Under the pieces are notes generated by a model. The model saw only the letters and a program-made list of their open reading frames with translations, made no database searches and was not told the DNA's origin. The translations under genes were made by a program, and so were the position numbers. A DNA stretch of 13,145 bases from Betaproteobacteria bacterium (lineage in GTDB: Bacteria; Pseudomonadota; Gammaproteobacteria; Burkholderiales; SG8-39), in NCBI GenBank assembly GCA_029865405.1, contig JAOUGZ010000032.1, forward strand, positions 1 through 13,145. Direction: 5' to 3'. How positions within the stretch are numbered: the first letter of the stretch is position 1; each line of letters starts with the position of its first letter. Positions 1 through 9,705 of this stretch are shown here, piece by piece.

Positions 1-74
1 GGGTGCGATCGTCGAGGCCGCCAGAGCGCGGCAGCCCCGCACCCCTTCTCCGGAACCGATTTCACTGTAAAGCC

Positions 75-1268
75 ATGTCTCTGAACGACCCGAACTGGGG
101 GCGCGGCTCCCGCGGCCCCGGCGGCAATCAGGGCCCGCCCGACCTGGACGAGCTCTGGCGCAACTTCAACCGCAAGCTGAACGACCTGTTCGGCGGGCGA
201 CGCGGGGGGGGCGGCGACGTGCGGCCGCCGGCGCCCTCCGGGCGCGCGCTGGGCGGCGGCGCCGGCGTGCTGGTGGCGCTGGTGCTCGCGATCTGGCTGG
301 CGAGCGGCTTCTACGTGGTCGACGCCGCTTCGAGAGGCGTGGTCCTCACTTTCGGCCGCTATTCCGAGCAGACCGACCCGGGCCTGCGCTGGCGCATGCC
401 GTTCCCGATCCAGTCGCACGAAATCGTCAACATGGCGCAGGTCAGGACGCTCGAAGTCGGCTACCGCAACAACGTCAAGACCAAGGTGCTGAAAGAGTCG
501 CTGATGCTGACCGACGACGAGAACATCGTCGACCTGCAGTTCGCGGTGCAGTACGTGGTCACCGACGCCCAGGCGTGGCTGTTCCACAACCGGCGGCCCG
601 AGGAAGTGGCGATGCAGACCGCCGAGGCGTCGATGCGCGAGATCATCGGCAAGAGCAAGATGGATTCCATCCTCTACGAAGGCCAGGACAACATCGCCAA
701 CCAGGCGCAGGTGCTGATGCAGAAGATCCTCGACAGCTACAAGACCGGGATCGACCTCAGCCGCGTCACCATCCAGAACGCGCAGCCGCCCGAGCAGGTG
801 CAGGCGGCGTTCGACGACGCGGTGAAAGCCGGCCAGGATCGGGAGCGCCAGAAGAACGAGGGCCAGGCCTACGCCAACGACGTCATTCCTCGGGCCCGCG
901 GCGCGGCCGCGCGGCTCACGCAGGAGGCCGAAGGCTACAAGGCGCGGGTCGTCGCCAACGCTGAGGGCGAGGCGTCGCGCTTCCGCCAGGTGCTGGCCGA
1001 ATACTCCAAGGCGCCGGCGATCACGCGCGAGCGCATCTACATCGAGACCCTGCAGAGCGTGCTGTCGTCGACCTCGAAGATCCTGGTCGATACGCGGGCG
1101 AGCGGCAACCTGCTGTACCTGCCGCTCGACAAGCTGATGCAGCAGTCGGGCGCCGGCGGGCTGACCGAGTCGCAGGCCTCGCAGCGCGCGCCGGACGCGG
1201 CGCTGCCGACGGATCCCGGGCCGCGCTCGCGCGACAGCCTGCGCGGCCGCGAGCGGGTGGAGCGCTGA
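75..1268 (+). CDS. hflK: HflK, membrane SPFH-domain subunit of the FtsH-associated HflKC complex
   Basis: Encodes 397 residues. HflK and HflC are known to assemble into a large inner-membrane cage around the AAA protease FtsH and modulate degradation of membrane proteins. What is seen: a Gly/Pro/Arg-rich cytoplasmic N-terminus (about residues 1-60), one hydrophobic membrane span (about 61-81), then an SPFH/band-7 domain beginning near VVDAASRGVVLTFGRY (81-96), an Ala/Glu/Arg-rich helical stretch (about 265-310), and a polar C-terminal tail. The ATG at 75 was chosen because the protein then begins MSLNDPNWGRG, a typical HflK start. An in-frame GTG at 3 would add 24 residues unlike the family. 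No strong Shine-Dalgarno sequence precedes the ATG. The stop lies 1 nt before hflC, so the two are almost certainly co-transcribed and translationally coupled. Confidence 0.95.
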   Translation: MSLNDPNWGRGSRGPGGNQGPPDLDELWRNFNRKLNDLFGGRRGGGGDVRPPAPSGRALGGGAGVLVALVLAIWLASGFYVVDAASRGVVLTFGRYSEQTDPGLRWRMPFPIQSHEIVNMAQVRTLEVGYRNNVKTKVLKESLMLTDDENIVDLQFAVQYVVTDAQAWLFHNRRPEEVAMQTAEASMREIIGKSKMDSILYEGQDNIANQAQVLMQKILDSYKTGIDLSRVTIQNAQPPEQVQAAFDDAVKAGQDRERQKNEGQAYANDVIPRARGAAARLTQEAEGYKARVVANAEGEASRFRQVLAEYSKAPAITRERIYIETLQSVLSSTSKILVDTRASGNLLYLPLDKLMQQSGAGGLTESQASQRAPDAALPTDPGPRSRDSLRGRERVER

Positions 1269-1269
1269 C

Positions 1270-2154
1270 ATGAGAGCCCTGGGCCCGGTCATCGCGGTTC
1301 TCGTCGCGCTGGTGCTCGTCGCCTCCAGCGTGCTGTTCACGGTCGACCAGCGCCAGAACGCGATCGTGTTCCAGTTCGGCGAGGTGAAGGAAGTGATCAC
1401 CAAGCCCGGCCTGAACTTCAAGTGGCCGATGATCCAGAACGTGCGCCTCTTTGACATGCGCATCCTCGCCTACGACGACGCCGAGCCGCTGCGCTTCCTC
1501 ACCCAGGGCAACAGGCCCGTGCTGGTGGATTCGTTCATCCGCTGGCGCATCGTCGACGTGAAGCTGTATTTCGTTTCGGTGCAGGGCAGCGAGGCCGAGG
1601 CCACGCGGCGCCTGCGCCAGACCATTTCCGGCGCGCTGCGCGACGAGTTCGGCGGGCGCACCGTGCACGACGTGGTGTCCGGCGAGCGCGACACGGTCAT
1701 GGAGCGCGTGCGCCAGAAGGCCGACCAGGACCTGCGCCGCGTCGGCGTCGAGATCGTCGACGTGCGCCTGAAGCGCGTCGACCTGCCGCAGGAAGTGAGC
1801 GAGTCGGTGTATCGCCGCATGGAGGCGGAGAGAAAGAGGATCGCCAACGAGTTGCGCTCGACCGGTGCGGCCGAGTCCGAGCGCATCCGGGCGGATGCCG
1901 ACCGCCAGCGCGAGGTGATCCTCGCCGAGGCCTACCGCGACGCGCAGCGCGTCAAGGGCGACGGCGACGCGCGCGCCGCCGCCACCTACGCACAGGCGTT
2001 CAGCCGCGACGCGGAGTTCTACGCCTTCTATCGCAGCATGGAAGCCTACCGCTCGACGTTCAGCGGCCGCAGCGACCTGCTGCTCCTCGAGCCGAACTCG
2101 GATTTCTTCCGTTACCTCAAGGATCCCGGCGGCAAGGCCGGGGGCAAGAAATGA
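1270..2154 (+). CDS. hflC: HflC, membrane SPFH-domain partner of HflK
   Basis: Encodes 294 residues, the usual HflC length. It has an N-terminal membrane anchor (about residues 5-24) and then an SPFH/band-7 domain starting with TVDQRQNAIVFQFGEV (24-39). A charged coiled-coil-like region (about 185-240, with repeated Arg/Glu/Ala) follows, then the C-terminal segment ending in a Lys/Gly-rich tail. HflC is known to pair with HflK around FtsH in the inner membrane, with the bulk of the protein in the periplasm. A GGAG Shine-Dalgarno at 1258-1261, inside the end of hflK, is well placed for the ATG at 1270. The 1-nt gap to hflK and the shared fold support identification of the pair. Confidence 0.95.
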   Translation: MRALGPVIAVLVALVLVASSVLFTVDQRQNAIVFQFGEVKEVITKPGLNFKWPMIQNVRLFDMRILAYDDAEPLRFLTQGNRPVLVDSFIRWRIVDVKLYFVSVQGSEAEATRRLRQTISGALRDEFGGRTVHDVVSGERDTVMERVRQKADQDLRRVGVEIVDVRLKRVDLPQEVSESVYRRMEAERKRIANELRSTGAAESERIRADADRQREVILAEAYRDAQRVKGDGDARAAATYAQAFSRDAEFYAFYRSMEAYRSTFSGRSDLLLLEPNSDFFRYLKDPGGKAGGKK

Positions 2155-2160
2155 CGGGCC

Positions 2161-4615
<2,455 letters not shown>

Positions 4616-4618
4616 GCG

Positions 4619-4706
<88 letters not shown>

Positions 4707-4716
4707 GGGGAGGCGC

Positions 4717-4745
4717 ATTCTAGTGTCTGAGGATTTTCGTGTCAA
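4717..4745 (-). promoter_or_regulatory. Sigma-70 promoter of tRNA-Leu, overlapping the rnr start
   Basis: On the minus strand there is a perfect -35 TTGACA (4740-4745), a 17-nt spacer, and a -10 TAGAAT (4717-4722, 5 of 6 matches to consensus). The predicted transcription start is near 4710, about 5 nt before the tRNA 5' end. The GTG start codon of rnr (4739) lies inside the promoter spacer and -35 element. Confidence 0.8.
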
Positions 4746-6676
4746 AGAAACGCCGCGCTGAAAAGCGCATTGCGCACACCAGCCGCACACGCGCCGCGCC
4801 GCCCGTGCTCGGCAAGTTCACCGGCCGCGTCGAAGGCCATGCCGACGGGCACGGCTTTCTCGCGCCCGACGGCGGCGCGCCGCGCATCTTCCTCTCCGCC
4901 GCGGAGATGCGCCAGGTGATGCACGGCGACCGCGCGATCGTGCGCGTTACCGGCATCGACCATCGCGAGCGCCCCTCCGGCGAGATCCTCGAAGTGCTGG
5001 AACGCGGCACCCGGCGCATCGTCGGCCGGCTGCACAGCGAGCACGGCGTGCTGTTCCTCGTGCCCGAGGACCGGCGCATCGCGCAGGACATCCTCGTGCC
5101 GCCCGTCGACGCCGGCCGCGCCAAGGCGGGCCAGGTGGTGACGGTCGAGCTGGTGACGCAGCCTTCGAAGAACGCGCAGCCCATCGGCCGCGTCGCCGAG
5201 GTGCTCGGCAACTACGCCGACCCGGGCATGGAGATCGAGATCGCGCTCCGGAAGTTCGACCTGCCGCATGAGTTCTCGAGGCGCGCGGAAGCCCAGGCGC
5301 GCGCGCTGCCGGACACGGTGGGCGAGAACGACGCGCGCGGCCGGCGCGATCTGAAGAAACTCGGCTTCGTCACCATCGACGGCGAGACCGCGCGCGACTT
5401 CGACGACGCGGTCTACGCGGAGAAGGAGGGCAAGGGCTTTCGCCTGTGGGTGGCGATCGCCGATGTCAGCCACTACGTGCGCGATGGCGAGCCGCTCGAC
5501 GCGGACGCGCGCGAGCGCGGCACGTCGGTGTACTTTCCGCGGCGCGTGCTGCCGATGCTGCCGGAAAAGATTTCCAACGGCCTGTGCTCGCTCAACCCGG
5601 GCGTCGACCGCCTGGCGATGGTGTGCGAGATGGCGATTACCCCCGCCGGCGCGGTGGCGCGCTATGAGTTCTATCCGGCGGTGTTCCGCTCGCACGCGCG
5701 CCTCACCTACACCGAGGTCTGGGCCAAGCTTTCCTCCGGCAAGGCGCCCGCGCACCTCGCCGTGCTCTACGAATTGTTCAAGGTGCTGCACGCGGCGCGC
5801 GTGAAGCGCGGCGCCATCGACTTCGAGACCCTGGAGACGAAGATGGAGTTCGATGCGCACGGCAAGATCGCGCGCATCGTCGCCGAGCCGAGGAACGACG
5901 CGCACCGCCTGATCGAGGAGTGCATGCTGGCGGCGAACGTCTGCGCCGGGGAGTTCCTGGCCGCGCGCGAGCATCCGGCGCTCTACCGGGTGCACGACGT
6001 GCCGGCCGAGGAGAAGGTGCGCGCGCTGCGCGAGTTCCTCGCCGAGCTTGGCCTGCAGCTGCCGGGGGGCGACAAGCCCCATCCCAAGGACTACGCGCAG
6101 CTCCTCGAGCGCATCAAGTCGCGGCCTGATTTCGCTTTGCTGCAGACCATCCTGCTGCGCTCGCTCAAGCAGGCGGTGTACACGCCGGAGAACGTCGGCC
6201 ACTTCGGCCTGGCGTTCGACGCCTACGTGCACTTCACCTCGCCGATCCGGCGCTATCCGGATCTCTTGACGCACCGGGCGATCAAGGCGGTGCTCGCCAA
6301 CCGGCGCTACGAGGGCGTGGACTGGGACGAGCTCGGGCGGCACTGCTCGGAGACCGAGCGGCGCGCGGACGACGCGAGCCGGGATGTCGAGAGCTGGCTC
6401 AAGTGCCACTACATGCAGGATCACGTGGGTGGGGTTTTCGAGGGGGCGATCACGGGAGTGACGCCGTTTGGCTTGTTTGTGACCCTCGATGAGTATTTCG
6501 TCGATGGGCTCGTGCACATCTCGGAGCTTGGGCGTGACTACTTCGAGTTCGACGCCGCGCGGCACATGCTCCTGGGCAGCCGCACGAAGAAGCGCTATCG
6601 CCTGGCCGATCGCATGAAGGTGAAGCTGGTGCGCGTGGACCTGGACAGCCGCAAGATCGATTTCGTGCCGGCGTGA
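4739..6676 (+). CDS. rnr: RNase R-type 3'-5' exoribonuclease, short form
   Basis: Encodes 645 residues. RNase R processively degrades structured RNA from the 3' end and takes part in rRNA and mRNA quality control. Domains seen: a first cold-shock domain (about 25-72, with [13 protein letters not shown]), a second CSD-like domain (about 85-155), the RNB catalytic domain (about 200-530) and a C-terminal S1 domain (about 563-645). The catalytic acidic cluster [12 protein letters not shown] carries D214, D220, D222 and D223. A GTG start at 4739 has a GAGGA Shine-Dalgarno (4729-4733) 5 nt upstream. Compared with E. coli RNase R (over 800 residues), the N-terminal winged-helix region and the basic C-terminal tail are both missing. 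It resembles RNase R more than RNase II in its CSD and RNB motifs, but the short length leaves some doubt over subfamily. It overlaps rlmB by 4 nt. Confidence 0.9.
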   Translation: MSKKRRAEKRIAHTSRTRAAPPVLGKFTGRVEGHADGHGFLAPDGGAPRIFLSAAEMRQVMHGDRAIVRVTGIDHRERPSGEILEVLERGTRRIVGRLHSEHGVLFLVPEDRRIAQDILVPPVDAGRAKAGQVVTVELVTQPSKNAQPIGRVAEVLGNYADPGMEIEIALRKFDLPHEFSRRAEAQARALPDTVGENDARGRRDLKKLGFVTIDGETARDFDDAVYAEKEGKGFRLWVAIADVSHYVRDGEPLDADARERGTSVYFPRRVLPMLPEKISNGLCSLNPGVDRLAMVCEMAITPAGAVARYEFYPAVFRSHARLTYTEVWAKLSSGKAPAHLAVLYELFKVLHAARVKRGAIDFETLETKMEFDAHGKIARIVAEPRNDAHRLIEECMLAANVCAGEFLAAREHPALYRVHDVPAEEKVRALREFLAELGLQLPGGDKPHPKDYAQLLERIKSRPDFALLQTILLRSLKQAVYTPENVGHFGLAFDAYVHFTSPIRRYPDLLTHRAIKAVLANRRYEGVDWDELGRHCSETERRADDASRDVESWLKCHYMQDHVGGVFEGAITGVTPFGLFVTLDEYFVDGLVHISELGRDYFEFDAARHMLLGSRTKKRYRLADRMKVKLVRVDLDSRKIDFVPA

Positions 6677-7461
6677 AGCGCGAGCGCGAGCCGCGGGTGG
6701 TGTTCGGGTTTCATGCCGTGCTGGCGCGCCTGCGCGCCGATCCTGCTTCGGTGCTCGAGCTCTACTTAGATGAGACGCGCCACGACGCGCGGATCAAGGA
6801 CGTTGCCACGATCGCCGAGCGTGCCGGAGTCAAGGTGCTGAAGGTGCCGACCAAGCGCTTGGATGGGTTCTACGGCGGCGGCCGGCACCAGGGCGTGGTG
6901 GCGCGGGTCGAGATGAAGAGCCTCAGCCACAGCCTCGACGATATCCTCGATGCGGTGCAGGGGCCGCCGCTCCTATTGTTATTGGATGGGGTGACCGACC
7001 CCCACAACCTGGGCGCCTGCCTGCGAGTGGCGAATGCCGCCGGCGTGCACGCCGTGGTGGCGCCCAAGGACCGCGCGGCGGGGATCAGCGCCGCGGTGTC
7101 GAAGGTGGCGAGCGGGGCGGCGGAGGTCACGCCATACCTTATGGTCACCAATCTCGCGCGCACCATCGACGAGCTGAAGGAGCGCGGGATCTGGGTGGTC
7201 GGGACGGATGAGCGCGCGGAGCAGTCGCTCTACCAGGCCAACCTGCCCGAGGCGATCGCCTGGGTGCTGGGGGCGGAAGGCGAGGGGATGCGGCGCCTGA
7301 CGCGGGAGAAGTGCGACCTTCTGGTGCGCATTCCGATGGTGGGAGCGGTGGGCAGCCTCAACGTCTCCGTGGCAGCGGGTATCTGCCTATTCGATTCGGT
7401 ACGGCGGCGCGTGAAGGGGGCGGCGAACGAGTCGCTGCGGCGGCCGCCCGGTTCAGCCTGA
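6673..7461 (+). CDS. rlmB: 23S rRNA (guanosine-2'-O-)-methyltransferase RlmB (SPOUT/TrmH family)
   Basis: Encodes 262 residues. RlmB uses S-adenosylmethionine to 2'-O-methylate a guanosine (G2251 in E. coli numbering) of 23S rRNA. Seen: an N-terminal SpoU substrate-binding domain (about 8-80, beginning [12 protein letters not shown], with [11 protein letters not shown]) and a C-terminal SPOUT domain with its three motifs: motif 1 [17 protein letters not shown] (109-125, with N112 and R118), motif 2 VLGAEGEGM (198-206), and motif 3 [20 protein letters not shown] (220-239). The GTG start at 6673 overlaps the rnr stop as GTGA, consistent with the common rnr-rlmB operon. The 3' end overlaps the stop of the convergent ArsR-type gene by 9 nt. 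Confidence 0.95.
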   Translation: MKREREPRVVFGFHAVLARLRADPASVLELYLDETRHDARIKDVATIAERAGVKVLKVPTKRLDGFYGGGRHQGVVARVEMKSLSHSLDDILDAVQGPPLLLLLDGVTDPHNLGACLRVANAAGVHAVVAPKDRAAGISAAVSKVASGAAEVTPYLMVTNLARTIDELKERGIWVVGTDERAEQSLYQANLPEAIAWVLGAEGEGMRRLTREKCDLLVRIPMVGAVGSLNVSVAAGICLFDSVRRRVKGAANESLRRPPGSA

Positions 7462-8118
7462 CGACTCGATCGGCAGCCCGGCAGCTTTCCACTCCGGAAA
7501 TCCGTCTTCCAAACGCCGCGCCTTCCAGCCGCGCTTGCGCAGCGCGGCCACCGCATCGAACGACATCAGGCAGAACGGGCCGCGGCAGTAGGCCACCACT
7601 TCGAGTTTCCTGGGCAGCCGTGCGAGCTCGCTTTCGAGGCGGTCGATCGGGATATTGACCGCGCCGGGGAGGTGGCCCGCGTCGAATTCCTCGCGCGGGC
7701 GCACGTCCAGCACGGTGACCAGGCCTTTCTTCGCGCGCGCAAGAAGCTCGTCCGCCAGCACCGGCTCGAGCGCGGTTCGATCGCCGAGAAATTCGCCGAC
7801 CAGCCGGCGGACCTCCGCCAGGCGTGATTCGGCGACTACGCGCAGGCCCTGGTAGAGGCGGACCACGTCGTCGCCGGCCACGCGGTAATAGACCCGCTGG
7901 CCGTCCTTGCGGGCGGCTACGACCCCCGCGCGCCGCAGGGCCTGCAGGTGCTGCGAGGCGTTGGCCACGGTCATTCCGGTCATGGCCGCGAGCGCGTCGA
8001 CCGAGCGCTCGCCTTGCGCCATGAATTCAAGCAGTTGCAGCCGGTTTCCGCTCGCCAGCGCCTGCGCCACCTTGGCGATCGACTGATACAGCTCGCGCTT
8101 CATCGTTTCGGTTGACAT
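7453..8118 (-). CDS. ArsR-family transcriptional regulator fused to a rhodanese domain
   Basis: Encodes 221 residues. The N-terminal part (about 8-95) is an ArsR/SmtB-type winged helix; the recognition helix region is [17 protein letters not shown] (49-65) and the wing GQRVYYRV (73-80). A linker leads to a rhodanese domain (about 117-216) with [20 protein letters not shown] and the active-site loop CRGPFC (C178 to C183). These two are the only cysteines in the protein, and the metal-binding ELCVC-type motif of classical ArsR is absent. ArsR proteins usually repress and release DNA on binding a ligand. Here the likely signal is a sulfane sulfur species or oxidant acting at the rhodanese loop (inference). 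The ATG at 8118 has AAGGGA just upstream; a second ATG at 8103 is possible. It is divergent from the sulfur operon, which it probably controls. Confidence 0.9.
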   Translation of the reverse strand: MSTETMKRELYQSIAKVAQALASGNRLQLLEFMAQGERSVDALAAMTGMTVANASQHLQALRRAGVVAARKDGQRVYYRVAGDDVVRLYQGLRVVAESRLAEVRRLVGEFLGDRTALEPVLADELLARAKKGLVTVLDVRPREEFDAGHLPGAVNIPIDRLESELARLPRKLEVVAYCRGPFCLMSFDAVAALRKRGWKARRLEDGFPEWKAAGLPIESSG

Positions 8119-8140
8119 GTTCCCTTCAGACTCCTAGCAT
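8112..8140 (+). promoter_or_regulatory. Candidate sigma-70 promoter of the sulfur operon
   Basis: A perfect -35 TTGACA (8112-8117), a 17-nt spacer and a -10 TAGCAT (8135-8140, 4 of 6 matches) point toward the hydroxylase gene. The predicted start near 8147 gives a leader of about 24 nt before the ATG at 8171. The -35 overlaps the first codons of the divergent regulator gene. The -10 and start region overlap the palindrome at 8139-8158. Confidence 0.55.
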
Positions 8141-8158
8141 TCAATTGATCGCTTGAAT
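8139..8158. promoter_or_regulatory. Candidate ArsR-type operator (inverted repeat)
   Basis: ATTCAA (8139-8144) and TTGAAT (8153-8158) form a perfect 6-bp inverted repeat with an 8-nt centre. A second, overlapping inverted repeat is TTGAT (8145-8149) with ATCAA (8162-8166). This short AT-rich patch stands out in GC-rich DNA, sits between the divergent genes and covers candidate -10 elements on both strands. This is the usual arrangement for an ArsR-family repressor. Binding by the adjacent regulator is inference. Confidence 0.55.
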
Positions 8159-8166
8159 ACTATCAA
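8139..8166 (-). promoter_or_regulatory. Candidate promoter of the ArsR-rhodanese gene
   Basis: On the minus strand, TTGATA (8161-8166, 5 of 6 matches to the -35 consensus) and TTGAAT (8139-8144, 4 of 6 matches to the -10) are separated by 16 nt. The predicted start near 8132 would give a leader of about 13 nt carrying the Shine-Dalgarno. The -10 coincides exactly with the left arm of the palindrome at 8139-8158, so the regulator could repress itself. Confidence 0.4.
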
Positions 8167-8170
8167 ATCA

Positions 8171-8998
8171 ATGGAATCATACCTTCTCGACCACGAGGCG
8201 GTGCTGCGGGTCTCGGCGTTGCTGCTGGTGCTGGCGGCGATGGTGGCATGGGAGCGTGCCGCGCCGGCCCGCACGCCGGGCGAGCCTTGGTGGCGGCGTT
8301 GGCGCACCAACCTCGGACTCGCCGCGGCCAATACGCTGCTGCTGCGCGTGGTATTGCCCACGACCGCGATCGGTGTGGCGGGATTCGCGCAGGCGAGCGG
8401 CTGGGGTCTTCTCAACTACTACGGGGTCGGCGGGTGGCTCGCACTCGCCCTTGCGGTCGTCGCCCTCGACTTTGCCATCTATCTGCAGCACGTGCTGTTC
8501 CACGCCGTACCGGCGCTCTCCCGATTTCACCAGGTGCATCACGCGGACCCGGACTTCGACACGACCACCGGCATCCGCTTCCATCCGGTCGAGATCCTGC
8601 TCTCGATGCTGATCAAGTATGCCGCGATCACGCTGATCGGCGCCTCGCCCGTGGCGGTGCTGGTGTTCGAGATCCTGCTCAACCTGTGCTCGCTCTTCAA
8701 TCACGGCAACGTGCGCATGCCTGCAATGATCGACAGCGCCGTGCGGGCGCTCCTGGTGACCCCCGACATGCACCGTGTGCATCACTCGTTGGTCGCGGCC
8801 GAGCGCAACAGCAACTACGGCTTTTGCCTCTCGGTCTGGGACCGGCTCTTCGGCACCTACGTGCCCGAGCCGGCGGGCGGACAGGCGGGGCTGCGAATCG
8901 GCTTTCCGGGATTCTCCGATGCACGCGTGTCGACCACGTTCCTCGGTGTTCTCGGCATTCCATTCCGTGTCGCCGGCACACGGGTGATCAAGTCATGA
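8171..8998 (+). CDS. Membrane di-iron hydroxylase, fatty acid hydroxylase/sterol desaturase superfamily
   Basis: Encodes 275 residues with several hydrophobic spans (about 11-27, 48-72, 88-106 and 142-175). The histidine clusters expected to hold a di-iron centre are present: HVLFH (107-111), HQVHH (120-124) and HRVHH (201-205), plus single conserved-looking H138 and H178. Members of this superfamily use O2 to hydroxylate or desaturate lipids, sterols or carotenoids in membranes; the substrate here cannot be told from sequence. The ATG at 8171 was preferred over a TTG at 8153 because the TTG lies within the palindrome and too close to the predicted transcript start. No good Shine-Dalgarno is seen. 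It is the first gene of the four-gene operon, and its stop overlaps the next start as ATGA. Pairing such an enzyme with sulfur-handling genes is unusual. Confidence 0.85.
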   Translation: MESYLLDHEAVLRVSALLLVLAAMVAWERAAPARTPGEPWWRRWRTNLGLAAANTLLLRVVLPTTAIGVAGFAQASGWGLLNYYGVGGWLALALAVVALDFAIYLQHVLFHAVPALSRFHQVHHADPDFDTTTGIRFHPVEILLSMLIKYAAITLIGASPVAVLVFEILLNLCSLFNHGNVRMPAMIDSAVRALLVTPDMHRVHHSLVAAERNSNYGFCLSVWDRLFGTYVPEPAGGQAGLRIGFPGFSDARVSTTFLGVLGIPFRVAGTRVIKS

Positions 8999-9348
8999 CG
9001 ACCTGGATCGAGCCCGACAAGTTGCGCCGTACTTTCGCGCGTCGCGGTGCAGTCACCGTCGTCGACGTCCGCGGGCTGTACGAATTTTTCAGCGGTCCGC
9101 CCGGCCGGCTGGCCGAGGCGCTCAACGTGCCGCTGCCTGTGTTGCCGGCGTGCCTGGACGAGCTTCGGCGTCGGGCGCCGACCGAGATCGTGGTCGTCTC
9201 CGGCACCCAGGTTCGCGCGGCGCTCGCTGCCATGAAGCTGCGCGCTGCGGGATTCGGCGACGTCGCGGTGTTGCGCGGCGGCATGAGGCGCTGGAAGCAG
9301 CTCGGCTACGGTTGCGTCAGCGCCCCTGCATCGAGGAGAGATGAATGA
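8995..9348 (+). CDS. Rhodanese-like protein lacking the catalytic cysteine
   Basis: Encodes 117 residues, a single rhodanese fold. Landmarks are VTVVDVRGLYEFFSGPPGRL (20-39, the substrate-side motif with an Asp-Val-Arg), the hydrophobic strand EIVVVS (64-69), and VAVLRGGMRRWKQLGYG (90-106), the usual C-terminal rhodanese motif. In active rhodaneses the strand is followed by a Cys that carries the persulfide; here the aligned residue is Ser69 in VVSGTQVRAA. Only C53 and C107 remain, both outside the loop. It is therefore probably not a sulfurtransferase by the normal mechanism and may bind or scaffold partners. It overlaps both neighbours by 4 nt (ATGA), implying tight translational coupling. 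A family-specific alternative mechanism cannot be ruled out. Confidence 0.8.
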   Translation: MTTWIEPDKLRRTFARRGAVTVVDVRGLYEFFSGPPGRLAEALNVPLPVLPACLDELRRRAPTEIVVVSGTQVRAALAAMKLRAAGFGDVAVLRGGMRRWKQLGYGCVSAPASRRDE

Positions 9349-9695
9349 AGTATCTTCTGATCCTCAACGACCCGCCCTACGGCACCGAGCGCAGCTATAA
9401 CGCGCTGCGACTCGCTCGCAACCTGCTCGCCAAAGAGAAGGGCGAAGTGCGCGTATTCCTCCTTGGCGACGCGGCAGCCTGCGCCAAGGCGGGCCAGAAA
9501 GTGCCTCAGGGCTACTACAACATCGGCGACATGCTTGGTGCGGTTGCGCGCCGCCACGGGGAGATCGGCGTCTGCGGTACCTGCATGGATGCGCGCGGCA
9601 TCGGCGATTCCGAGCTGGTACAGGATACCCGCCGCAGCACCCTCGATGAATTGACCGAATGCACTGCCTGGGCCGACAAGGTCCTGGTCTTCTGA
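9345..9695 (+). CDS. DsrE-family protein with a CxxC motif
   Basis: Encodes 116 residues of the DsrE/DsrF-like fold (COG1553-type). Seen: the N-terminal beta strand YLLILNDPPYGTERSYNAL (3-21), VRVFLLGDAAACA (35-47), and the cysteine motif VCGTCMDARG (76-85) with C77 and C80. Other cysteines are C46 and C106. DsrE-family proteins are known as small cytoplasmic oligomers that carry or transfer sulfane sulfur on a cysteine near this position, as in DsrEFH and TusBCD. Here only one such gene is present and no dsrF or dsrH neighbour is seen, so a homo-oligomer is likely. Its place between a rhodanese-fold protein and an SQR-like flavoprotein suggests sulfur acceptance or relay (inference). It overlaps the upstream stop by 4 nt. 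Confidence 0.85.
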   Translation: MKYLLILNDPPYGTERSYNALRLARNLLAKEKGEVRVFLLGDAAACAKAGQKVPQGYYNIGDMLGAVARRHGEIGVCGTCMDARGIGDSELVQDTRRSTLDELTECTAWADKVLVF

Positions 9696-9705
9696 AGGAG
9701 ACGCA

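Noticed and set aside
2..70. Possible 3' end of an upstream gene (frame open from the left edge to a TAA at 68-70)
   Set aside because: hflX commonly precedes hflK, but the 22 visible codons carry no recognisable HflX motif and the other two + frames are also open at the edge.
3..74. Extended hflK start at an upstream GTG
   Set aside because: It adds 24 residues unlike HflK. The ATG at 75 gives the family N-terminus.
4742..6565. 607-codon open frame on the minus strand across rnr
   Set aside because: It is a codon-bias shadow in GC-rich DNA. The rnr frame carries intact catalytic motifs, while the minus translation is Arg/His/Ala/Val-rich with no recognisable domain.
8153..8170. TTG start at 8153 for the membrane hydroxylase
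   Set aside because: It lies in the palindrome and only about 6 nt from the predicted transcript start; the ATG at 8171 gives a normal protein.
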